A DNA stretch of 14,740 nt from Clostridia bacterium (GTDB lineage: Bacteria; Bacillota; DSM-521; Neomoorellales; SLTJ01). Positions 1-6,533 of this stretch are shown here, one piece after another (the stretch's first letter is position 1; every line of letters begins with the position of its first letter). The notes beneath the pieces were generated by a model, which saw only the letters and a program-made list of their open reading frames with translations, was not told the origin of the DNA and searched no databases. The translations under genes and the position numbers were made by a program. Location: contig JACIYD010000006.1 of assembly GCA_014360105.1 (NCBI GenBank), positions 1 to 14,740 of the forward strand, given 5' to 3'.

Positions 1-30
1 GGCGCCTCGGCCGTGAGCCCGCCGGAGCAC

Positions 31-115
31 GAAGCTCGAGCCTTAGTTCGGCCCGCGAGGCTCACGGAACGAGCGGGAGCCAAAGACCGCAAGAGGCAAA
101 CTGGGGATAACCCAG
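31..115 (+). repeat. Dispersed repeat, copy 1 (about 85 bp)
   Basis: This stretch matches the reverse complement of 11145-11227 at roughly 85-90% of positions by eye, including the shared cores GCGAGGCTCACG, GGAGCCAAAGA and GCAAGAGGCAAA, and TGGGGATAACC near the 3' end. Weaker similarity continues left to the window edge, so the element may start outside. It contains GAGCC, GGCTC and GAGCC blocks that could form two mutually exclusive hairpins. No open reading frame is shared by the two copies. Whether it is a structured RNA, a MITE-like element or another repeat family cannot be told from here. Confidence 0.75.
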
Positions 116-163
116 CCGCGCCCCTACGTTCCCGGCGGGCATAGGGAAACCGTATGGGTGGGC
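101..163 (+). other. Structured leader: two consecutive stem-loops
   Basis: Directly after the repeat there is a short hairpin (CTGGG-GATAA-CCCAG, 101-115). A longer two-part stem follows: CCCTACG near 122-128 pairs with CGTA-t-GGG at 151-158, and inside it TTCCC (129-133) pairs with GGGAA around 144-148. The fold ends just before the ribosome binding site of the next gene. It could be a cis-regulatory RNA or simply a stable leader. I could not match it to a riboswitch class I know. Confidence 0.4.
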
Positions 164-184
164 AGGTGAAAGGAGGCTGAAGGT

Positions 185-874
185 ATGGGAGCGCCGCGTC
201 GCCTGCAGGGCACCGGGAAGCGGAGGACGTTATCGTGGCTAAAGGAGCCAGAGGGGCAAAAAGTGCCGGCCGGTTTGGACCGCAAGACCTATAAAAGGGT
301 TTACCGCTTGCTGGAAAAGGTGACGCCCCTGCGCGAGGACTGCGGGGCACTGTGCGGCAAACTCTGCTGCCGTCCGGTGCGCCCGGAAACAGGCATTTAC
401 TTGTTCCCCGGCGAAGAAGCGATGCTCCGTGGCACAGAGGAATGGCTGGAGTGGACGGAACAACAGGCACAAGAATACGACTTCCCGCCGAGCTGGCGCG
501 GCCCCGTCTATTTTGTCCGCTGCCACGGCCACTGCCCGCGGGAGAAACGGCCGCTCCAGTGCCGCTTCTTTCCCCTCACCGCCCACTATTTGCCCGAGGG
601 GCACTTGGTGCTGATCTGGGAAACGGTGGCCCTGCCGTACCGCTGCCCCCTGCTCGGCGGCCGCTTTCCCCTGGAACAGGCTTTTATCGAGGCCGTCGCC
701 AAGGCCTGGGAGCTCTTGCTGCAACACCCCTTGATCGAAGACCTCGTACGTTGGGATGCACGGGCGCGGCAACAGGCTGCCCGCCGGGTGGTTCCCCTGA
801 CGCCGAGACCGGCGAAGAAGGCCGGGGGAACGGCGCCCTGGCAGATCGTAAAGGTGGTACGCTTCGCTCAATAG
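185..874 (+). CDS. YkgJ-like cysteine-cluster protein (putative metal-chelating)
   Basis: This 229-residue soluble protein has a cysteine pattern like that of the YkgJ / UPF0153 zinc- or iron-chelating family: C53, C57 and C61-C62, then C113, C117, C126 in a CHGHC...RPLQCRFFPL context, and C154. In that family the cysteines are thought to bind a metal or Fe-S cluster. The biochemical role is unknown and I infer none. The ATG is well supported by AAAGGAGG at 169-176, eight bases upstream. The basic C-terminal tail (about residues 195-229) is low in conserved features. The 3' end overlaps the convergent zinc-ribbon gene by 7 bases. The unusual structured leader and repeat lie immediately upstream. 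I am fairly sure it is a real gene and moderately sure of the family. Confidence 0.75.
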   Translation: MGAPRRLQGTGKRRTLSWLKEPEGQKVPAGLDRKTYKRVYRLLEKVTPLREDCGALCGKLCCRPVRPETGIYLFPGEEAMLRGTEEWLEWTEQQAQEYDFPPSWRGPVYFVRCHGHCPREKRPLQCRFFPLTAHYLPEGHLVLIWETVALPYRCPLLGGRFPLEQAFIEAVAKAWELLLQHPLIEDLVRWDARARQQAARRVVPLTPRPAKKAGGTAPWQIVKVVRFAQ

Positions 875-1023
875 CCCTCGTCCGAGGCCTCTAACATGGC
901 GCATTCCCCGGCGCGGCATTCGCAGCCACAGATGGGGCAGGTTCCCGTCTCGCCACGGGCGGTAAAGATCGTACCGCACTGCCGGCACTTAAAGCTGCGG
1001 GGAGCGTTGTCGGCGCGGGCCAT
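868..1023 (-). CDS. 51-residue zinc-ribbon protein
   Basis: A small minus-strand reading frame begins ATG GCC CGC and ends TGA, encoding 51 residues. It carries CRQC (residues 13-16) and CPICGCEC (29-36), plus a further cysteine at 41. CxxC...CxxC spacing of this kind is typical of rubredoxin-like or zinc-ribbon folds that bind one Zn or Fe. A strong purine-rich ribosome binding site (GAGGGGGGAAGGAAG) abuts the start. The frame is free of stops, shows codon choice like its neighbours, and overlaps the convergent YkgJ-like gene by 7 bases. I do not recognise a named family. A regulator, a rubredoxin-like redox protein or a zinc-binding adaptor are all possible. Confidence 0.7.
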   Translation of the reverse strand: MARADNAPRSFKCRQCGTIFTARGETGTCPICGCECRAGECAMLEASDEGY

Positions 1024-1107
1024 CTTCCTTCCCCCCTCTCGGCAGCTACCAGCCGCCTGCCAGCTATAGTCTTTCCCGCCGCGAGGGTACTATACCGACA
1101 CCCGAAC

Positions 1108-1137
1108 TTGCCCCGCCCCCGGCGGCTATGTTATGAT
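1108..1137 (+). promoter_or_regulatory. Candidate sigma-A promoter of the MBL-fold gene
   Basis: TTGCCC (1108-1113) and TATGAT (1132-1137) are separated by 18 bases. The -35 is weak and the -10 matches five of six bases. The -10 contains the first in-frame ATG of the downstream frame (1133), so transcription would begin about ten bases later, excluding that ATG and favouring the GTG at 1178. Confidence 0.45.
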
Positions 1138-1177
1138 GGCAGCGACCACGAACGTACCACTGAAAGGAGCAAGGAAC

Positions 1178-1873
1178 GTGCGTCTCACCTCGCGCCTTTT
1201 CTTCTATCCCTGGCAGGGGGCAGGTAACAACTGTAATACCTACTGCCTGCTGGGCGAGAGCCTTACCCTGATCGACCCCGGACACGTCCGCAACGAGTTC
1301 GGCGAACCCTGCCTGGAATACCTTACCAGGGCCATGGCCGCTGATGGCCTGCGCCTGGAAGAAGTAAAGCTTATCCTTCTCACGCACGCCCATCCTGATC
1401 ACGGTGAGGCCGCCGGGCTAATCAAGGAAAAAAGCGGCGCCAGACTCGCCATGCACGCTGCCGAGGAAGAGCACTGGCTGGCCATGTACCGGCTGCTCTA
1501 TCCCGGGCAAAGGGAAGAGCCAAAAGGGCGCCCCGTACCCGATTTCTTCCTGGACGAAGGCGAACTGGTGCTGGGTCGCACCCGGCGTATTACCCTTCAG
1601 GTGCTGCATACCCCGGGCCACTCGCCGGGGTCGCTCACCTTTTACTGGCCCGAGGAAAAGGTTCTCTTTACCGGAGATGTCGTTTTTGCCGCCGGTGTAG
1701 GCCGTACCGATTTCCCCCAGGGAAACGGCGCTCAGCTCAAAGAAAGTATCAAGCGCTTGGCCGAGTTGGAGGTAGAATACCTTTTGCCAGGTCATATGCA
1801 ACCGGTCCGGGGCCGCCAGGCGGTGAAGAATAACTTCAAGATGATAATGGGTACTTATTTCATGTATCTGTGA
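1178..1873 (+). CDS. Metallo-beta-lactamase-fold hydrolase (glyoxalase II-like)
   Basis: This 231-residue single-domain cytoplasmic protein has the full metal-binding set of the MBL fold: THAHPDH at 69-75, H148 in HTPGHSPGS, D167 in FTGDVVF, and H206 in LLPGH. These bind two metal ions and activate water for hydrolysis of a thioester or similar bond. The substrate cannot be read from sequence; hydroxyacylglutathione hydrolase-like and other thioesterase-type members share this layout. I chose the GTG at 1178 because AAAGGAG lies eight bases upstream. The alternative ATG at 1133 falls inside the predicted -10 and would add 15 residues that do not look conserved. It stands as its own transcription unit. 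Confidence 0.85.
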   Translation: MRLTSRLFFYPWQGAGNNCNTYCLLGESLTLIDPGHVRNEFGEPCLEYLTRAMAADGLRLEEVKLILLTHAHPDHGEAAGLIKEKSGARLAMHAAEEEHWLAMYRLLYPGQREEPKGRPVPDFFLDEGELVLGRTRRITLQVLHTPGHSPGSLTFYWPEEKVLFTGDVVFAAGVGRTDFPQGNGAQLKESIKRLAELEVEYLLPGHMQPVRGRQAVKNNFKMIMGTYFMYL

Positions 1874-2070
1874 CCCCGGATCGGCGCAGGCGAGACCCCA
1901 TAGAAGCAGTGCTCCGCGGGGCGTTACCCCACATGGAAGGAGGAAAAACTCTACAATAGACAAAGCGGGCCTGGGATTTGCCCCAAACCACATCAGCTTG
2001 CAGTCGCGGGAGCCTACCCAGGCCAAAAGCCCCAGAAACTCGACGAACCTAGAAGGAGGGCGGCGGCACA
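1874..2070 (+). other. 197-base leader without a gene
   Basis: No convincing coding frame is present. AAGGAGG near 1937 is followed only by a nine-codon frame opened by an upstream ATG, so it looks like a relic or chance match. GGCCTGGG (1968-1975) is complementary to CCCAGGCC (2017-2024), giving a possible 8-bp stem with a 41-base loop in the leader of the YbjQ-like gene. Confidence 0.35.
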
Positions 2071-2391
2071 ATGATTTTGACTACGGCCTACGAAGTCCCG
2101 GGACGGCCGGTGGTGGAAACGCTCGGTCTGGTGCGCGGCAGCACCGTGCGTGCCCGCAACATCGGCCGCGACTTCACCGCCTTTGCCCGCAACCTGGTCG
2201 GCGGGGAAGTTAAGGCCTATACTCAGCTTTTGCAGGAAGCCCGCGAGGAAGCACTGCAGCGCCTGGTCCAGGAGGCACAATCTCTCGGCGCCGATCCGGT
2301 TATCGGCGTGCGGTTCGCCACCTCGTCCGTGATGCAGGGCGCGGCGGAGATCCTCGTTTACGGCACCGCCGTTAAGTTGGCGTCCAAATAA
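2071..2391 (+). CDS. YbjQ / UPF0145 family protein
   Basis: This 106-residue protein is full-length for the YbjQ (UPF0145, DUF74) family. It shows the typical opening strand LTTAYEVPGRPV, the motif GLVRGSTVRARNIGRD, a central helix rich in Arg/Glu, and the closing VIGVRF...YGTAV block. Members form ring-shaped homo-oligomers and are sometimes called heavy-metal-binding-domain proteins, but their cellular role is not established. The ATG is preceded by AAGGAGG at 2053-2059 with an 11-base spacing. It has no co-directional partner downstream; the next recognisable sequence is a convergent pseudogene. Identification of the family is confident and no function is inferred. Confidence 0.9.
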   Translation: MILTTAYEVPGRPVVETLGLVRGSTVRARNIGRDFTAFARNLVGGEVKAYTQLLQEAREEALQRLVQEAQSLGADPVIGVRFATSSVMQGAAEILVYGTAVKLASK

Positions 2392-2456
2392 GCCTAGCTT
2401 CCGGCGGCCTCTCCTACCTGTGGCAGCGTAGCGGTGCCCGCTGAAAGGGCTGGCCC

Positions 2457-2944
2457 TTAACCTGTCTCTTCTACCGCGCCCAGGCCGCCCAGCACTTTGG
2501 CAGGCGTAATAGGCAGGGAGATGATGATTTCCTCAACTTAATGCCTGCCCCTGTCCCGTCGAAGCATAGCCCTCAACCTGTCCATCCACTAACTGCCGGT
2601 TAAGGGGATAGCCGCAGTCGTGAAAGGTGACCGCCCGCACGAGCTGCACTTCCCCGGTGGCGGTGTCGACCTTCACTTCGGCGGCCTGAGCCGTAAAGCC
2701 GTAGGCACTGGTAAAGAAGCCTTTGGCGGTAGCCAGGCTGAGGTAGCGGTCCCGTTTCCGGGTAACCCTTGTAGGAACCGTGGCCGATGAATGGGTTGCC
2801 GTTGCGCCGCAAAACGCTCTGCTGGATGACCTGGGAGAGGGGCAGACCGCGCTCGGGCTCGCCGAGCGGGTAGATGTGCTTGTTCTGTACGGTCTCCGGG
2901 CCGAGCTGGCGAAAGCCCGGGACGGGAACGGGTAGGAGCGGCAC
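2457..2944 (-). pseudogene. Remnant of xanthine dehydrogenase-type molybdopterin subunit
   Basis: Three pieces in different frames follow the order of the C-terminal part of a xanthine dehydrogenase/aldehyde oxidase large subunit. The first (about 2944-2765) includes LPLSQVIQQ and NPFIGHGSYKG. After a shift of one base near 2766, VTRKRDRYLSLA continues into YGFTAQAAEVKVDTATGEV and then NRQLVDGQVEG, stopping at TGA 2533-2535. In a third frame, IISLPITPAKVLGGLG, the hallmark C-terminal end, runs to TAA at 2457-2459. A stretch of the normal protein between GQAL and SLPITP is missing, as is the whole N-terminal half. The 5' border is approximate. It lies just downstream of yqeB in the same orientation, so it is probably the decayed enzyme once served by the maturation genes. 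Confidence 0.8.
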
Positions 2945-3008
2945 CGCCGCCGTACCTTGAGACAGCGGTCGCCCGGGAAATCAACGCCGGGGGCCGCCTC
3001 CTGCGCCT

Positions 3009-3839
3009 TTATTCCTTCGTTTCGAGGGCTTGCCTCCCCGTGCCCCTGAGGAAATAGAGGATCGCTTCCAGGACCCCGCCGCCCACGGCCCGCGCCTTGT
3101 CGGAAATGGTAAAACAGAGGGAGCGGTCCCCCCGGGGGTCCACATCACCCACCTTCATCCCCGGCCTCACCGCAAGACCGGCGCGTAGCAGGCCGCGCAC
3201 CACGCCGGCAATGCGGCTTTGCACCGGCACGCCGCCCGCGCGGGCCACTGTCTGGCCGGCGGCGACCAGATCCCCGATCTCTACCAGTGGTTCCCACCGT
3301 CCGGTGCCGCCTGGTGGCACCCGGAGCACGCGCTCCTCACGATAACCCTCGATCTCGCCGGGAACGCCGGTGTTGGGGGCCGCGCTCCCCTCCAGGATCA
3401 CCCGTCCCAGGTCGTGTCCCCGCTGGGTTTCCACCACCGCGTCGACATCTACACCGGCGGTAAAGCCGGGGCCTACCCCCACGACTACCGGCGCCTGACC
3501 CCGTCGCGTACCAAGGTTCTTCTTTGCCATAATGGCATCCACGAGCACCGCCGGCTGCAATTCCCGGATGCTTGCCGCCTCCGGGTCGACCAGCACCGGG
3601 ACGACCCCTTCCCGATACGCCGCCCGCGCCGCGGCTGCGTCGGCTACCAGGCGACCGCGCATCTCTTCGACGACCACCTCGCCGGTATATACCGCCTCCG
3701 CTAAGGCCACCGTGCGCCGGATGACCGTGGGTTGCGCAATCTCCAGCATTACAAGGGAAAAACCGCTGCGCCACAGGCGGTGCGCAATGCCGGTTGCCAG
3801 GTCCCCTGCGCCGCGGATGAGCACCAGTTCTCCGCGCAT
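3009..3839 (-). CDS. yqeB: YqeB, EF2563-family selenium-dependent molybdenum hydroxylase system protein
   Basis: This 276-residue protein belongs to the EF2563/YqeB family, found by genome comparison beside selenium-dependent molybdenum hydroxylases; its exact reaction is unknown. Visible features are a nucleotide-binding-like loop RGAGDLATGIAHRL (9-22), VDAIMAKKN (100-108), GVGPGFTAGVDVDAVVET (121-138) and a C-terminal beta-rich part with repeated GxxV turns. I start it at the ATG at 3837-3839. A longer frame reaches 3944, but the extra 35 residues lie inside the preceding gene and lack family similarity. The ATG lies four bases after the stop of yqeC-mocA, within GGGAGGGGTGAGCGG, so translation is probably coupled. 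It is the last intact gene of the block. Confidence 0.92.
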   Translation of the reverse strand: MRGELVLIRGAGDLATGIAHRLWRSGFSLVMLEIAQPTVIRRTVALAEAVYTGEVVVEEMRGRLVADAAAARAAYREGVVPVLVDPEAASIRELQPAVLVDAIMAKKNLGTRRGQAPVVVGVGPGFTAGVDVDAVVETQRGHDLGRVILEGSAAPNTGVPGEIEGYREERVLRVPPGGTGRWEPLVEIGDLVAAGQTVARAGGVPVQSRIAGVVRGLLRAGLAVRPGMKVGDVDPRGDRSLCFTISDKARAVGGGVLEAILYFLRGTGRQALETKE

Positions 3840-3843
3840 CCGC

Positions 3844-5259
3844 TCACCCCTCCCCCACGTCTTCTCTGCTCCCCCCGGCCCACCATTGTCTGGCCCGTTC
3901 GTAGTCGGCGGCCGTATCGATGTCCAGAAGAATGCCCGGATCATCTACCGGGACGGCCACCGCGCCTGCCAATCCTCCGGCAAGCAGCGTACGGCCCCCC
4001 TCGTCCCCCTGACACCCGGCCAGGGCGGTGAAGGCACGCCGGTCGAAAAGCACCGGGTTGCCCCGGCGCCCTATATAGGTAGGATAAACCGCGGGTGCGC
4101 CCGTTTCCTGATACGTCTTGAGCAATGTCTCCACCACTTGCGCGCGGATCAGCGGCTGGTCGCCGAGGAAAAACACTGCCGCCCTGACTCCCGAGGGCAA
4201 GGCCGCCAGCGCCGCCCGGACCGAGGTGGACTGCCCCTGCGCATAGGCGGGATTTTTCGCCAGTACCACCGGCCGCCGCCCCAGGACTGCGACCAACGCT
4301 TCCGCCTGGTGGCCGAGGACGACGATCACCGGAGCCAGCGGCAGGCCCAAGGCGAGATCGACGACATGCTCGAGAACGCTCTTGTTGCCGAGAGGCAAGA
4401 GCAGCTTCTGGCCCGCCATGCGGGAAGAGGTGCCGGCCGCCAGCACGATCCCGGCGACGCCGCAAGGACCGGTATCGCCCGCCCAAACCTCGTGCACCGC
4501 CTCTTTGGCGGCCGCTGCCCCTAAGACTACCTTTTCCACAAACGCCTCGGCAAGTAGCGCCCGCGCCGCGCGCCGCGCGCCCGCCAGCCTCCCCCTGTTC
4601 ACTTTGTTCAACCAGGCGACCGCGCGGCCCCGCGACAGCACCGCCATGCCCCGCCGCAAGCCGACGGCGAGGGTCAGGGCCAGGTCTTCGGGCGCCAGCC
4701 GCGCTCCCGGCGCCAGGCCAGTCACTGCAGCCACCATCTCCGGCCGGTGCACCCACACCGAGGTAAGCGGCTGCCCCAGGGCATCAAGCCCGGCGATGCC
4801 GACTAGCAGTGCCGTGGTGCGCGGCACTGCCGGCTCGTGGGGTGCGTAACCCTTACAGGGGCGCCGCGCGGCGCCGTCTGCTTCCACCAGCACGTACACC
4901 TCGGGCCACGCCGCCGCCAGCCGGTCTACCATCGCCGGGGCAAGGCCAACCACCTTCTCCCCTTCCCTTTCCCGAGCAAGAAAAAGGCACCGGCCCGCAC
5001 GTAACTTACCGGCCACCGCTCCCGCCAGGTCGCTTGCCCGGCCCGCCAGCACCACCTCGTCCGCCTCGCCGGGCGACGGGTGGTACATATGGGTCGTGGT
5101 GGTTAAGAGCACCGCTTTGCCGGCAGCGGCCAGTTCCCGTCCCAGGCGGTAAAGGAGAGTGGTCTTGCCGCCCGCGCCGATCAAGGAGACGACCATCGGC
5201 CGCGAAAGGCCCAGTACGGCACCCAGTGCGACCGATGCCATCACATTCACCTCTGTCAC
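3844..5259 (-). CDS. yqeC: YqeC-MocA fusion (Se-Mo hydroxylase accessory domain + Mo-cofactor nucleotidyltransferase)
   Basis: This 471-residue protein has two domains usually encoded separately. Residues about 8-245 are YqeC, the accessory protein of selenium-dependent molybdenum hydroxylases: Walker A-like GAGGKTT (28-34), TTTTHMY (53-59) and LVEADGAARRPCKGY (124-138) before a HEP motif. Residues about 268-460 are a MocA/MobA-type nucleotidyltransferase with an intact signature: LAAGTSSRM (273-281) followed by K285, GDQP (366-369) and GRRGNPVLF (397-405). MocA enzymes attach CMP to Mo-molybdopterin to give the dinucleotide cofactor used by xanthine dehydrogenase-type enzymes. The GTG start has AAGAGG six bases upstream; an ATG at codon 7 is the alternative. 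It lies 97 bases after the MoeA-like gene. Confidence 0.92.
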   Translation of the reverse strand: MTEVNVMASVALGAVLGLSRPMVVSLIGAGGKTTLLYRLGRELAAAGKAVLLTTTTHMYHPSPGEADEVVLAGRASDLAGAVAGKLRAGRCLFLAREREGEKVVGLAPAMVDRLAAAWPEVYVLVEADGAARRPCKGYAPHEPAVPRTTALLVGIAGLDALGQPLTSVWVHRPEMVAAVTGLAPGARLAPEDLALTLAVGLRRGMAVLSRGRAVAWLNKVNRGRLAGARRAARALLAEAFVEKVVLGAAAAKEAVHEVWAGDTGPCGVAGIVLAAGTSSRMAGQKLLLPLGNKSVLEHVVDLALGLPLAPVIVVLGHQAEALVAVLGRRPVVLAKNPAYAQGQSTSVRAALAALPSGVRAAVFFLGDQPLIRAQVVETLLKTYQETGAPAVYPTYIGRRGNPVLFDRRAFTALAGCQGDEGGRTLLAGGLAGAVAVPVDDPGILLDIDTAADYERARQWWAGGSREDVGEG

Positions 5260-5356
5260 CTCGAACCTCTTTTCCGCTTCCAGCCCGTCTCTTGCTTCCG
5301 GCCCGAAGCGGCCCGCGCGCCCGAAAAAGCTTTATCCGCGCATGCCGCAGGGTGCG

Positions 5357-6409
5357 CTATTTGCCGAAGGAGCACGCCGGGTAAGTACAGGTGGCACACT
5401 GGCGGCAAAGCCCGCCCACTCCCCGGACAATGATTTCTTCCCTGGTAATTCTCTCGCCCGCCAGCAGCCGGGGCAATACCAGGTCGAAGACGGTGGCCGG
5501 ATCGTGCAATACACAGGCCGGTAAGCCCAAGACCGGCACCTCGTCAAGATAAGCCAGCATGAACATCGCCCCCGGGAAAACCGGGGTACCGTAGATCACC
5601 ACCCGGGCACCGCTTTCACGGATCGCGGCCGGCGTGGTATCGTCGGCGTCCACCGACATGCCCCCGCAAACGAGGATCATCCCCATCCCCGCCGTAGCCA
5701 TCTCGTGGATGGCGGCGGCGATACCGCCCGTACCGTCGGGCAGGTACCGAACCCGGCCGATGCTTGAGCCGTACCGCGCCAGCTTTTCTTCCACCCGGGG
5801 AGCAAAACCGTCGCGGACGCGCCCGCTCACTACTTCATTCCCGGTGACGATTACTCCGGCCTTTATCGGACGGAAAGGCTTTACCTCCAGGCCCGGGCCG
5901 TGTGCCGCCGCGAATTCCTCCACGGCCGCCACCAATGCTTCCGGCACCACAAGCGGTATCACCCGGGCGCCGGCCAATACCTGCCCCGCCGCAACCGGCT
6001 GGGCATCGTGGAGCGTGGCCACCACCATATCCCCTCGCGCGTTGACCGCGTCTATCACCACGCGGGAGACCCGTAACAGCCCCGGTCCCGCCGCCACCAG
6101 ATTAACCTTCCCTTCCCGTGGCCCGTTCCAATGTACGCCCGGACCGGCCAGAGCGGTGGCCAGACGCACCGCCGCCTCGTCCTCATGCACCTCGCCTGGC
6201 TCGGGCACATAAACGTAGATGTGCTCCTTGCCCATCGCCAGTAGTTGTGGTAGGTCTTCGGGGCGGATGCGGTGTCCTCGCCGAAAGGCCACCCCCTTGA
6301 ACACCCCCGGCACCACTTGCGTGAGGTCGTGCCCCAGCACCAGACCAGTGCTTTCTCTTACCGGTACTTTCTTGAGCACTTTCCCGGCCGCCGGGCCGCA
6401 GCGAAGCAC
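5357..6409 (-). CDS. MoeA-like molybdopterin-binding protein with C-terminal Cys cluster
   Basis: This protein of about 350 residues has an N-terminal MoeA-like region (KKVPVRESTGLVLGHDLT, 13-30). A MoCF/MogA-type molybdopterin-binding domain follows, with VIVTGNEVVSG (186-196) and CGGMSVDADDTTP (248-260), the positions where the family binds molybdopterin. It is shorter than true MoeA and probably acts in handling or inserting cofactor for the hydroxylase system. The C-terminus ends in a CxxCxxCxxxxC cluster (residues 335-346) that could hold a metal or Fe-S centre. The start is uncertain. The frame is open up to 6562, but those codons are a purine-rich, poorly conserved stretch. GTG at 6409 follows a GGGGGGAAAGG run, and GTG at 6379 would match the conserved domain start. 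Confidence 0.85.
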   Translation of the reverse strand: MLRCGPAAGKVLKKVPVRESTGLVLGHDLTQVVPGVFKGVAFRRGHRIRPEDLPQLLAMGKEHIYVYVPEPGEVHEDEAAVRLATALAGPGVHWNGPREGKVNLVAAGPGLLRVSRVVIDAVNARGDMVVATLHDAQPVAAGQVLAGARVIPLVVPEALVAAVEEFAAAHGPGLEVKPFRPIKAGVIVTGNEVVSGRVRDGFAPRVEEKLARYGSSIGRVRYLPDGTGGIAAAIHEMATAGMGMILVCGGMSVDADDTTPAAIRESGARVVIYGTPVFPGAMFMLAYLDEVPVLGLPACVLHDPATVFDLVLPRLLAGERITREEIIVRGVGGLCRQCATCTYPACSFGK

Positions 6410-6533
6410 CGCGCCCTGGCCTTTCCCCCCTCTCTCTCCTATTCTCCCTCTGCCTTCTTCCCCAATCGGGTGCCCGCTCCGACCACGGCCTACTTTTCTC
6501 ACCGCCGGCGGCCGCTCTTCGGGGCGTCGTCCC

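Noticed and set aside
102..110. TGGGGATAA, the complement of TTATCCCCA, one base from a DnaA box
   Set aside because: It is a single site in each repeat copy, with no cluster, AT-rich unwinding region or replication gene nearby.
91..115. GCAAGAGGCAAAC followed by a short hairpin, reminiscent of the cyclic-di-GMP-I (GEMM) riboswitch
   Set aside because: The expected GGACGCAAAGCC block after the hairpin is absent in both repeat copies, so the class cannot be supported.
239..988. 249-residue minus-strand frame opposite the YkgJ-like gene
   Set aside because: Antisense shadow in GC-rich DNA with no domain pattern; the plus-strand frame has the ribosome binding site and cysteine motif.
1418..2071. 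217-residue minus-strand frame opposite the MBL-fold gene
   Set aside because: Low-complexity antisense translation without a plausible start or motif; the opposite strand encodes a clear hydrolase.
3532..4524. 330-residue plus-strand frame across yqeB and yqeC-mocA
   Set aside because: Rich in Arg/Pro/Ala and no motif; it is the antisense of two well-recognised genes.
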